A stretch of 64,000 nt of DNA, from assembly GCA_000233775.1 (NCBI GenBank), contig CP003096.1:956501-1020500 (forward strand), written 5' to 3'. The notes under the pieces were generated by a model, which saw only the letters and a program-made list of their open reading frames with translations, searched no databases and was not told the origin of the DNA. The first letter of the stretch is position 1; the number at the start of each line of letters is the position of its first letter. This DNA is from Thermovirga lienii DSM 17291. Its GTDB lineage: Bacteria > Synergistota > Synergistia > Synergistales > Thermovirgaceae. The position numbers were made by a program, and so were the translations under genes. This document shows positions 1 to 9,515 of this stretch, piece by piece.

Positions 1-994
1 TGATCCCCATGGTACTGCGTTCACGGTGTCAGTTGACGCTAGGGATGGCACCACTACCGGAATATCTGCGGAAGAAAGAGCCTTGACGGCGAAATTGCTG
101 TCCCGTCCAGACGTGAAACCAGAGATGTTCAGGCGGCCAGGGCATGTTTTTCCTTTGATAGCGAGAAATGGGGGAGTTTTGAAACGAGCAGGGCACACAG
201 AAGCAGCTGTAGATTTGGCTCGCCTTGCGGGGTGTGAGCCCGTGGGGGTTATATGCGAGATAATGAACGAAGATGGTACTATGGCAAGGCTCAATGACCT
301 TGAGGAGTTTTCCAAGAAACATGGACTGAAAATAATCTCTATAGAAGATCTTATAAGATATAGACATCGTAGGGATAAATTAGTGGAGAAAGCCGCAACG
401 GTAAATTTGCCAACGGAATACGGGATCTTCGTTGCTCATGCGTACAGATCCTTATTGGACAGTGATACTTCATCCTTGCTTCACATAGCATTGGTGAAAG
501 GTGAGGTGAGAGGCAGGGACGGGGTTCTGGTCAGAGTTCATTCAGAATGTCTAACAGGGGATGTTTTTGGTTCCTTGAGGTGCGATTGCGGCCCCCAGCT
601 TCACACGACGATGAAGATGATTGAGGAGGAAGGCTGCGGAGTGCTTTTGTATATGCGACAAGAAGGCCGAGGTATAGGCCTTTTGGAAAAACTCAAAGCT
701 TACGAGCTCCAAGAAAAAGGTCTTGATACTGTGGAGGCCAACGAGGCTTTGGGGCATCCTCCAGATTTGAGGGATTATGGCATTGGTGCCCAAATATTGG
801 TGGACCTTGGGTTGCATAGGATTCGCCTAATAACGAATAACCCTCGGAAGATAGTTGGATTAGAGGGGTACGGATTAGAGATAATTGAGAGAGTGCCGTT
901 GATGGTAGAACCCAATGAATACAATAAGCGCTATTTGGCGACTAAAAAGCAAAAACTTGGCCATATGTTGCATCTGAAGGATTTTATCGGCTAA
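1..994 (+). CDS. ribBA: 3,4-dihydroxy-2-butanone-4-phosphate synthase / GTP cyclohydrolase II (5' truncated by window)
   Basis: This bifunctional enzyme starts riboflavin synthesis. RibB makes the four-carbon unit from ribulose 5-phosphate and RibA opens GTP. The reading frame is already open at base 2 and reads [13 protein letters not shown], which is internal RibB sequence, so the true start lies upstream and the GTG at 26 is not the start. RibB signatures visible are [11 protein letters not shown] and the RPGHVFPL...GHTEAAVDL block. RibA follows from about base 430, with the zinc ligands in [17 protein letters not shown] and the substrate loop [10 protein letters not shown]. It is 36 bases upstream of ribH, so the two are probably co-transcribed. 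Confidence 0.96.
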   Translation, partial: DPHGTAFTVSVDARDGTTTGISAEERALTAKLLSRPDVKPEMFRRPGHVFPLIARNGGVLKRAGHTEAAVDLARLAGCEPVGVICEIMNEDGTMARLNDLEEFSKKHGLKIISIEDLIRYRHRRDKLVEKAATVNLPTEYGIFVAHAYRSLLDSDTSSLLHIALVKGEVRGRDGVLVRVHSECLTGDVFGSLRCDCGPQLHTTMKMIEEEGCGVLLYMRQEGRGIGLLEKLKAYELQEKGLDTVEANEALGHPPDLRDYGIGAQILVDLGLHRIRLITNNPRKIVGLEGYGLEIIERVPLMVEPNEYNKRYLATKKQKLGHMLHLKDFIG

Positions 995-1030
995 AACACC
1001 AGAATTTTAATGAAAGAAGGGGTAGGCAAA

Positions 1031-2786
<1,756 letters not shown>

Positions 2787-2881
2787 TTGTCGCGCGTGGT
2801 AAAATAAGAAAGCAAGAACTGAATATAACCAAGACTAGAGCCAGTGTAGAGAGGTGAGAGGTTATAGAGGTATATAACGAT

Positions 2882-4609
2882 GTGTACTTGCTTTTTGCTT
2901 TTGTGATTTTAATGCCCATAGGGATGTTTTTGGTCCAAAGACAAATTAAGAAATTGTTGGCCAAGGATCAGTACTATTACATTAAAGATCTACTGTTCGT
3001 GGGAGTGTGGGCTGTTGCTGCTTTGTGGCTCAAAGGTGAGGGGCTTTTGCCTGTGGTGGCCCTTGGAGTTTTGGGCGCGTCTTTGGGAATGTTCCAGAAG
3101 TACTTTCCCTCTAGATGGTGGGTTTTGTCTTACTTTTTGATAGGTTTTATGTTTGCCCTTTTAGGATTGAAGATAGAATTTATAAGGTTTGCGGGGAGGG
3201 AGTACGTTTATTTTCAGTGGTGGATGTCTTTGATCGTAACGTCTTTATGGGTAGGTTTGTACCCCCTTCTAATTCAGGAGCTGGATAGGATTCCGGGGTT
3301 GGCCGGATTTTTGCTTGCCGTGACTTGGTCTTTAATGCTTCTTGTAACGGGGTTCTCTGGCCAAAACCTAGGTGGTGCTTTTCAAATGTCTCTTCTGGCG
3401 GTCTTTATTTTGGGGGTTTTTTGGAGCAGACATGGTCATGCTTACAGGCGACTAGGGGAACCTTTGGCGGCCATGTGGGGGATTCTGATTGCCGGCACAT
3501 CCATTCTAGGGGTAAGTAAAGGGGTAACTTTCTCGACCATGATGATGTTGCCGCTGGGTTTGTTCGCTGTTCCAATAGTGGAAAAATCGTTGCATTTTAT
3601 AAGTCTGGCTTTAGATGTCAACAGAGAAAGCACTGTGTCTCTTTATAGGAAGTTTCTTGATAAGGGATATGAACATGCTACTGCAGTCAAGTTGGTGGGT
3701 TTGATAAGTGCGGCACTGGGAATGACGGTTGCTGCAATACAGATGCGGGGACAAAACGATGTTTTCATGTTATTGGGGCTTATAACCCCAGGTGCATTAT
3801 TGGGATATGGCTGGTTGACTTTGCGGAGAAAGCATAAGAGCCTGACAAGCGAAAGGCGGCCTAAACTGTGGGGAATACCTATAGATAACGTTTCCTCTGA
3901 TTACGCCGTTTCTAAGGTGGTCAATTGGATCAGGTTAAAACAAGGGGGCAAATACATAGTCACTTTAGATGCGCTGGCTACTTTGAGGGCGAGAAAAGAT
4001 AAAATCTATGCAAAGTGCGTAAAGGATGCAGATTTGGTCTTGCCGGACGGGAAAGGCCTCACCTTTGCCTTACGCTTTTTGGGCATGCCAGTGCAGGAGC
4101 GCATAGCAGGCATAGATTTTGTCGAGAAAATGTGCAGGATTGCGGCGTACGAAAAGGTTTCGGTCTATTTTTTGGGCGGTGCTGAAGGTATAGCTGCAAA
4201 GGCAGCGGAAAACATGGCAAAGAAATATCAGGGGCTTGAGATAGCAGGTGTCCACCACGGATATTTTGATGAGACCGAAGAACCCAAGATAATCGAACAT
4301 ATAAGAGAAAGCGGCGCAAGTTTCCTTTTGGTTGCTCTTGGAGTGCCGAAGCAAGAGATCTGGATGAATAGACACAGAGAGGAGTTAGAAGGAATCGTAG
4401 CCATCGGCGTGGGTGGAAGTTTCGATGTACTTTCGGGCAAACTTAGAAGGGCGCCTCTAATATGGCAACGCTTGGGATTGGAGTGGCTTTTCCGTTTAAT
4501 TCAAGAGCCATGGCGATGGCGGCGGGTGAAGGCTTTGCCTCTTTTTGGTATCCTTGTACTCCTTACAAAATTAGGCTTTGATAGAGGATGGTATGAAGAT
4601 GGAAATTAA
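2882..4609 (+). CDS. Fusion: WecA/MraY-like membrane domain (degenerate) + WecG/TagA/CpsF glycosyltransferase
   Basis: A 575-residue two-part protein. Residues 1 to about 320 are polytopic, with around ten hydrophobic segments. Their order and spacing recall the WecA/MraY phosphoglycosyltransferase fold: a basic LYRKFLDKGYEHATAVKL segment followed by a helix is like the family's HLHHRLL...SHRQAV stretch. The family's aspartates are not visible: the DDxxD site reads MFQKYFPS, the DGxDG site reads TGFSGQNLGG and the GDxGS site reads GEPLAAM. Residues about 328-560 are a WecG/TagA-type domain that normally transfers ManNAc or ManNAcA to an undecaprenyl-PP-GlcNAc acceptor, with LPDGKG, GVPKQEIW and GVGGSFDVLSGKLRRAP. 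The start is GTG 2882 because an in-frame stop lies at 2855. It overlaps the CBS gene by 17 bases. Confidence 0.85.
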   Translation: MYLLFAFVILMPIGMFLVQRQIKKLLAKDQYYYIKDLLFVGVWAVAALWLKGEGLLPVVALGVLGASLGMFQKYFPSRWWVLSYFLIGFMFALLGLKIEFIRFAGREYVYFQWWMSLIVTSLWVGLYPLLIQELDRIPGLAGFLLAVTWSLMLLVTGFSGQNLGGAFQMSLLAVFILGVFWSRHGHAYRRLGEPLAAMWGILIAGTSILGVSKGVTFSTMMMLPLGLFAVPIVEKSLHFISLALDVNRESTVSLYRKFLDKGYEHATAVKLVGLISAALGMTVAAIQMRGQNDVFMLLGLITPGALLGYGWLTLRRKHKSLTSERRPKLWGIPIDNVSSDYAVSKVVNWIRLKQGGKYIVTLDALATLRARKDKIYAKCVKDADLVLPDGKGLTFALRFLGMPVQERIAGIDFVEKMCRIAAYEKVSVYFLGGAEGIAAKAAENMAKKYQGLEIAGVHHGYFDETEEPKIIEHIRESGASFLLVALGVPKQEIWMNRHREELEGIVAIGVGGSFDVLSGKLRRAPLIWQRLGLEWLFRLIQEPWRWRRVKALPLFGILVLLTKLGFDRGWYEDGN

Positions 4610-5066
4610 CGCAGGGTCACTGATGAACAAGGATCTGACAGCTCTTTCCGAAGATGAGCTGATAATAGACGCTTTGCACGTGCTTTACAGCCAGAGACTT
4701 TCAGGAGTTCCGGTTGTAAGGGATGATTGGGTCCTGGTGGGCTTTCTTTCGGAGAAGGATATCCTTCAAGGAGCGGTGCCCACATATCTTGAGGTTTTGG
4801 CTCAGAGCACGTTCCTGGATGATTGCGAAGGCAATCTACTTCAGCGCCTTTGCGCGATGGGAAAACAGAAGGTCAAAGATTTGATGACCAAGGATCCGGT
4901 GTATGTTACCCCAGAGGCAAGCCTTATGACTGTAGCTGACTTGATGTTGCGCAAGAAAATAAAGAGGCTGCCTGTGGTGCAGGATGGGAAGTTAGTAGGA
5001 ATAATTGACAGGGGTGCTTTTTTTGAGTTCATAATGGAAGGCGATCTGTATGAGACTATGGAGTAA
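4593..5066 (+). CDS. Two-CBS-domain protein
   Basis: A small soluble protein made almost wholly of a CBS pair, the module that usually binds AMP/ATP or related nucleotides. Each half carries the repeat pattern, with GVPVVRDDWVLVGFLSEKDIL near residues 38-58 and RLPVVQDGKLVGIIDRGAFF near the end, linked by VKDLMTKDPVYVTPEASLMTVADLM. No catalytic domain is attached. I start at ATG 4593, just after AGAGG; TTG 4578 is further upstream and ATG 4599 is also possible. It overlaps the glycosyltransferase gene before it and the ATPase H-like gene after it, so it is translated with the V-ATPase cluster and might sense energy charge (inference). Confidence 0.85.
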   Translation: MKMEINAGSLMNKDLTALSEDELIIDALHVLYSQRLSGVPVVRDDWVLVGFLSEKDILQGAVPTYLEVLAQSTFLDDCEGNLLQRLCAMGKQKVKDLMTKDPVYVTPEASLMTVADLMLRKKIKRLPVVQDGKLVGIIDRGAFFEFIMEGDLYETME

Positions 5067-5421
5067 GCAGAAGAAAGAAGAAAAGGCCAAAGAACAGATT
5101 TGGGACGTGTCCTCTGAGCTTGTGGCTTTCAAGGAACAACTGGAGGTTCGTTACGAAGAAGAGAAGGCGAAGTTGGAAGTCCAAAGACGCGAGGCAGAGG
5201 AAAAGCTTAAGTTGATGAGCGATGAAACCATAAAGAAAAGTTTGAATGAATGGCAAAAGATGGAACAAAAGTTGGAGGATGAGCTCCAGCGGTACAAACT
5301 TGAGGTAGAAGAAAAGATAAGGAAGGAAATGAACAATATAGATAAAAGATCGCTAATGTATGAGATAGGAGAACTGGCTTTGAAAGAGCTTGTCGGAAAA
5401 GATGTGGAGGCTGTGACATGA
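5050..5421 (+). CDS. V/A-type ATPase subunit H-like (peripheral stalk coiled coil)
   Basis: A 123-residue, strongly charged, almost purely helical protein with heptad-like K/E/L/Q runs from residue 30 to 95. This matches the subunit H/G class that pairs with subunit E in the stator stalk of V/A-type ATPases. Coiled coils diverge fast, so the call rests largely on position: it directly precedes subunit I, as the H gene often does. The start at ATG 5050 has GGAAGG at 5036-5041. It lies inside the end of the CBS gene, and its stop overlaps the next start as ATGA. Confidence 0.72.
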   Translation: MRLWSKQKKEEKAKEQIWDVSSELVAFKEQLEVRYEEEKAKLEVQRREAEEKLKLMSDETIKKSLNEWQKMEQKLEDELQRYKLEVEEKIRKEMNNIDKRSLMYEIGELALKELVGKDVEAVT

Positions 5422-7334
5422 TTTTGGATATGCTTCGCATTGCCGTTTGGGGGTTATCAAGCGACCGATCCAGAATCGTCAAGGTCTTACACGACCTTGG
5501 CGTTGTTCATCTTGTACAGATGGACATGAAACATCAAAACAAGGAACCTTCATCGTTGAAAAGTCTTCACAAGATGAGAAATCTTTTGCTAGGCCTCATC
5601 GAGGCTTTGGAATGGAATAGTTGGGACAACCTGACCGATGAGTACTTGGAGGAGCAAAGGAAGTTTATTCCCGACTTCAGTGATGGAGTTTTAAAGGCTT
5701 TGCAGGAAAGCCTGGAGGAATTTAACGAACGTCTAAATAAACTTAAAAACCGTCAGATTGAACTGAAGACCCAGATGGAGAAATTGAGGAGGGTCCTCAA
5801 GATAGCTCATCACTTCGATTCTTTTTGGAGATCGGAGCACGATAAAGGAAACGTGGTGGGTTTTTGGTGGATATATGAGACTAACGTTTCACGGTTGTTG
5901 AGTAGATTGAAGGCGTTAGAGCCTCAAGGGGCTGGTTCTTCTTTTGAGACGGGTGGACTCAGATACCATATCGCAAAATTAAGCGAAAGTGAATCAATGA
6001 TAGCGTTGGCGGGGCCACCAGAGTGGTTTTCTGATGTAGAGGAGATGATGCAGGAAGAGAATGCTGTGAGGTGGACTCCACCAGAAGAATTTGTGGTGGG
6101 TGACTTCTTGGCTTCTGTCAAGCATATGGAAAAGCTTTATGAAGAAATTCCTAGGGAACTCAGTAAAATCGAAGCCGAACTGAAGGAAACCAGAGATGCT
6201 TGGGGGCCAAAGCTAGCGGCGATCTATATTTTCGTGGAGGAACGCCTTGAAGAAGCGATAGTTGAAAGAAGTGCCAAGACCGAAGGATACATGTTCTGCA
6301 TAGAGGGATGGATACCTGAGGTGGAGCTTAAGCGTACTATATCAGCGCTGAAAAACCACTTTGGCTCCAGAGTGTTGTTGATGTGGAGGAGACCTAAAGA
6401 TACAGAGTGGCATGAGGTTCCGACAGCGCTCCTTAACCCACCGATGTTCAGGTCTTTTGAGCTGTTTTTAAAACTAATGCCTCCACTTAGGTATACTGGT
6501 ATAGACCCTACCCTTTTGATCGGAATATTTTTCCCTTTCTTTTCCGGCTGCATGGTGGGCGATGTGGGATATGGGGTGCTAATAGCTTTCGCAGCGTACT
6601 TCATTAAGAAGAGAGCGAAGAGCAAGTTATGGGCTGACGTAAGCAATATAATGTTTTTCGTAGCTTTTTGGAGCGTTGCTTGGGGTGTGTTGTTTGGTGA
6701 ATATTTTGGGGATGTAGGAAAGAGGCTCTTCCACCTAGAACCCCTTTGGGTTGAGCGATCTCATGTGGTCATGCCAGTTATGATATTTGCAGTAAGTGTA
6801 GGGTTAGGGCATGTGGTATTTGGTCTTGTTCTTGGATTTATCCAAGGTTTGAAGGGCAAAAGAAAGCACGTTTGGTTGGAAAAACTGGGGAACTTGCTTA
6901 TATTGCTAGCGCTAGTGGGAGCCTTAGTGACCCTGAAAGGTTGGCTTCCCCGAGAGGTCTTTGTGTCTTGGGGGGTTGTTCTTTTCATAGGGGTTGTTTT
7001 GCTGATTGTAGGTGGAGGAATAGGAGCTTTGGCTGAGTCGATAGGTGCCATCGGAAATGTGTTAAGTTACGTGAGGATCGCCGCAATAGGTCTTTCTTCT
7101 GCCATATTGGCGGCTGTTGCTACGAAATTTCTGGACGTGTTGGGTATGTCCATCTTTGGGCTTCTTTTGGCTCTGGCTCTTCATCTATTGAATTTTGTGC
7201 TTGCTATAGCTGGTTCTAGCTTGCATTCAGCTAGGCTTCATTATGTAGAGTTTTTGGGGAAATTTTATGAAGGTGGAGGTAAACCATACAAACCATTTTC
7301 AAGGAGGAGATTAAAGAAATGGAAAAAGCGTTAA
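5418..7334 (+). CDS. ntpI: V/A-type ATPase subunit I (first cluster)
   Basis: Membrane stator subunit (the a-subunit equivalent) that forms the ion half-channels and anchors the peripheral stalks. It has 638 residues. The N-terminal half is soluble and helical (about 1-330); the C-terminal half has seven to eight membrane segments beginning near LLIGIFFPFFSGCMVGDVGYGVLIA. The ESIGAIGNVLSYVRIAAIGLSS segment holds the essential arginine of the proton/sodium channel, and HSARLHYVEFLGKFYEGGG is the family's C-terminal signature. GGAGG at 5406-5410 supports ATG 5418. It overlaps atpK by 16 bases. A second, different subunit I is at 61453-63468. Confidence 0.95.
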   Translation: MILDMLRIAVWGLSSDRSRIVKVLHDLGVVHLVQMDMKHQNKEPSSLKSLHKMRNLLLGLIEALEWNSWDNLTDEYLEEQRKFIPDFSDGVLKALQESLEEFNERLNKLKNRQIELKTQMEKLRRVLKIAHHFDSFWRSEHDKGNVVGFWWIYETNVSRLLSRLKALEPQGAGSSFETGGLRYHIAKLSESESMIALAGPPEWFSDVEEMMQEENAVRWTPPEEFVVGDFLASVKHMEKLYEEIPRELSKIEAELKETRDAWGPKLAAIYIFVEERLEEAIVERSAKTEGYMFCIEGWIPEVELKRTISALKNHFGSRVLLMWRRPKDTEWHEVPTALLNPPMFRSFELFLKLMPPLRYTGIDPTLLIGIFFPFFSGCMVGDVGYGVLIAFAAYFIKKRAKSKLWADVSNIMFFVAFWSVAWGVLFGEYFGDVGKRLFHLEPLWVERSHVVMPVMIFAVSVGLGHVVFGLVLGFIQGLKGKRKHVWLEKLGNLLILLALVGALVTLKGWLPREVFVSWGVVLFIGVVLLIVGGGIGALAESIGAIGNVLSYVRIAAIGLSSAILAAVATKFLDVLGMSIFGLLLALALHLLNFVLAIAGSSLHSARLHYVEFLGKFYEGGGKPYKPFSRRRLKKWKKR

Positions 7335-7537
7335 TTGCCCTTGCAGCTGCTTTAGCGGTTGGATTGCCAGCTTTGGCTACCGCATATGCCCAAGCAAAGA
7401 TAGGTAGCTCAGGAGCTGGAACCATAGCTGAAAAGCCAGAAACAGGTGGAATAATCATAATACTTGAAGCTATACCCGAAACCATGGTAATCCTTGGTTT
7501 CGTTGTGGCTATTATGTTGATACTACAGTTTGCCTAA
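7319..7537 (+). CDS. ntpK: V/A-type ATPase rotor subunit K/c, single hairpin (first cluster)
   Basis: A 72-residue proteolipid with two membrane helices (about 4-27 and 44-71) joined by a short polar loop. This is the 8-kDa form, unlike the 16-kDa four-helix form in the second cluster. The ion-binding carboxylate is probably Glu54 in the AIPETMVILGF segment. Thr55 after it and Gln25 in helix 1 are residues often used in Na+ rings, but ion choice cannot be settled by eye. AAGGAGGAG at 7301-7309 precedes ATG 7319. The gene overlaps the end of subunit I. Confidence 0.95.
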   Translation: MEKALIALAAALAVGLPALATAYAQAKIGSSGAGTIAEKPETGGIIIILEAIPETMVILGFVVAIMLILQFA

Positions 7538-7549
7538 AGGATGAGTTAG

Positions 7550-8188
7550 ATGACCTTAGATTCTCTAGATGAAGGCCGCTCTTTGGAACTCTTCAAGAAG
7601 GCTTTACAAGAGGAATATGAGAAAAGGCTAGAAGCCTTGAGGAAAGAGCATGAAGAGAGACTTATGGAGTTGACTGCCCAATATAGGCAGAGGACTGAGA
7701 TTGAGGTGAGCCGAATAAGGCAGGCCTTGCAAGCTAGATATGAAGAAACTCTACGAACCAGAAAAGAAAGTGTAAAAGGAGAGTTGATCTCGTTAATATA
7801 CAAAGAATTAAGCGATCTATACAGTGAGACCTTGTCTTACATCGAAAAAGAGCTTTTCAGTTTTACGTCCAATCCTGAGGGAGGATACAAGGGGGTGCTG
7901 AAGGGGCTCGTGGAAGAGGCCCTAGCAGTGCTGAATGAACCTGCGGTAGTTGTTGTTCGTCCTGAGGATGAGAATCTTTTGTTGGAGCATCCCCTTGTTG
8001 AAAAAGTTGAAGTGGAAGAAGATGACAAGCTATTAAATTGCGGAGGGTGTATAGTCCTAGATGCTGCTACCAAGCGGCGGATAGTCGATAACACTATCCT
8101 TTCCAGATTTGAAAAACTAAAAGGAATGATAAGGGAAAAACTGTCGATTAGGTACAAAGAGGTTTTCGATGTTGTTGAAAAAATATGA
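7550..8188 (+). CDS. ntpE: V/A-type ATPase subunit E
   Basis: Peripheral-stalk subunit that pairs with subunit H/G and holds the A3B3 head. It has 212 residues. The N-terminal 75 residues are a charged helix (LQEEYEKRLEALRKEHEERL). The C-terminal half is a globular alpha/beta domain with the LLNCGGCIVLDAATKRRIVDNTILSRFEKL stretch (read from the sequence in two parts), typical of the E-subunit GG(C/I)-V-DN pattern. It starts at ATG 7550, twelve bases after atpK, with AAAGGATGAG just before. It overlaps the C-subunit gene by 20 bases. Confidence 0.92.
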   Translation: MTLDSLDEGRSLELFKKALQEEYEKRLEALRKEHEERLMELTAQYRQRTEIEVSRIRQALQARYEETLRTRKESVKGELISLIYKELSDLYSETLSYIEKELFSFTSNPEGGYKGVLKGLVEEALAVLNEPAVVVVRPEDENLLLEHPLVEKVEVEEDDKLLNCGGCIVLDAATKRRIVDNTILSRFEKLKGMIREKLSIRYKEVFDVVEKI

Positions 8189-9221
8189 AGAAAATTATGG
8201 CTATTTCAATGCAAGATTAAGAGCCAGAATGGAGTTTTTTTTAAAAAAAGAGGATTACGAAAGGCTTGCATCGGGAAGCTTAGGCGAATTTGAGACCTTC
8301 ATAATGGAAGGACAATTTGGGAAGAATTATAGAGAAGAGCTTCTCAAGTCTGGTTATTCCACTGGAAGAAGAATAGATGAGGCGCTAGCCAGAGGAGTTT
8401 CTGATAATTTTCAAAAAATAAAGACTTTTGCGGTTGGGGAGCCGCGATTGCTCCTGGAATTGCTTTTCATGCGGTCAGACCTTCACAATGGCAGGCTTTT
8501 GCTTAGGGCTTTGAAAACTAAGAGTAACGCAACTCAGCCGCCTCCTAAATGGTATGGGTTTGGTGCGTTGCCTGCTTCTTTGTTTGAGGATTTATATGCT
8601 TCCAGATCCAACAAAGAAATAATAGGAAAACTTTTTTTGGATGGCCACCGAATAGCTACTTCTCTTGCAAAGGCTGTAATAGAGCTGGAGCAGACGGGCA
8701 ATTTGCCCCAAGCGGAAAGAAGGTACCTTTCTTTGTTGCTCGGCTATGCTTTGGACAGTATTGAAGATATAAGAGCGGAAAACAAAAAAATAATACTGGA
8801 ATATATAAAACGGACCGTGGATATTTGGAATGTTAATGTCTTCTCCCGAAAGATAAGGAACGAAGGGGAGGAAGCTGCTTACACGAGATACTTCATGGAC
8901 ACCGAGGGACTGATAAATCGCAATCGACTACTTAAGGCAAACAAATGGAGTGAACTTTTGTCAGGGACTCCTTGGTCTGGAGTTTTAAAGAAGGTAAAGG
9001 ACGATGTAAGTGATCAATTTATCCTTCGAAGCTTGATGAGAGAGTTTTTGTTTTGGCAAGTTCAACAGCGAAGGGAAAACCTTATGGGCATAGGTATTGC
9101 TGTTGCTTATGTAGCCTTGCAGCTGGCTGAATGGCAAAACCTTAACACCATATCCATCGGTTTACAGCTGGCCATGCCCGCTGATCAGATTTTATCGCGC
9201 CTGATAATTTTGGAAAGGTAG
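8169..9221 (+). CDS. ntpC: V/A-type ATPase subunit C (d-like)
   Basis: Funnel-shaped subunit that couples the central stalk (D/F) to the membrane rotor ring. It has 350 residues, all helical, with the usual family start YxYxNARLRARM and scattered motifs such as LLELLFMRSDLHNGRLLLRA and QRRENLMGIGIAVAYVALQLAEW toward the C-terminus. It starts at ATG 8169, inside the end of subunit E, with GAGG a few bases upstream. Its stop is seven bases before the F-subunit start. Confidence 0.92.
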   Translation: MLLKKYEENYGYFNARLRARMEFFLKKEDYERLASGSLGEFETFIMEGQFGKNYREELLKSGYSTGRRIDEALARGVSDNFQKIKTFAVGEPRLLLELLFMRSDLHNGRLLLRALKTKSNATQPPPKWYGFGALPASLFEDLYASRSNKEIIGKLFLDGHRIATSLAKAVIELEQTGNLPQAERRYLSLLLGYALDSIEDIRAENKKIILEYIKRTVDIWNVNVFSRKIRNEGEEAAYTRYFMDTEGLINRNRLLKANKWSELLSGTPWSGVLKKVKDDVSDQFILRSLMREFLFWQVQQRRENLMGIGIAVAYVALQLAEWQNLNTISIGLQLAMPADQILSRLIILER

Positions 9222-9227
9222 AGAGCG

Positions 9228-9515
9228 ATGAATGAGGTGAAGGTGGAGAGGGCTTTGGTTGTGGGCAGGGATTTGTTCGTGGATTTGTGGTCTCTTTTAG
9301 GTTTCGAACCCATCGAATGCCCCCATCCTAAAGCATTTGGATCCATATGGAATACTCTGATAGAAGAGGATGTTTCTTTGGTTTTGTTGGAAGAAAGATG
9401 GTTTTCTCAAGTTCCTGAGATCTTCAAAAGAAGGATAGAGAAGATGACCAGGCCGTCGTGGGTCGTGTTGCCATCCTTTAGTTTGCCTGAAGAGGGAGGA
9501 TCCTTTGATGGATAG
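9228..9515 (+). CDS. ntpG: V/A-type ATPase subunit F
   Basis: A 95-residue subunit that sits with D in the central stalk. It is recognised by size, position between C and A, and a Rossmann-like pattern: a hydrophobic strand with a conserved acidic/glycine turn (ALVVGRDLFVDLWSLLGFEPIE) and a central strand VSLVLLEERWF. The C-terminus is short compared with many F subunits, which usually run 100-110 residues. It starts at ATG 9228 and overlaps the A-subunit start by eight bases. The sequence is diverged enough that the call leans on gene order. Confidence 0.82.
   Translation: MNEVKVERALVVGRDLFVDLWSLLGFEPIECPHPKAFGSIWNTLIEEDVSLVLLEERWFSQVPEIFKRRIEKMTRPSWVVLPSFSLPEEGGSFDG

Noticed and set aside
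26-994. GTG 26 as the start of ribBA
   Set aside because: The frame is open upstream to the window edge and encodes conserved RibB sequence (DPHGTAFTV), so the gene is truncated by the window.
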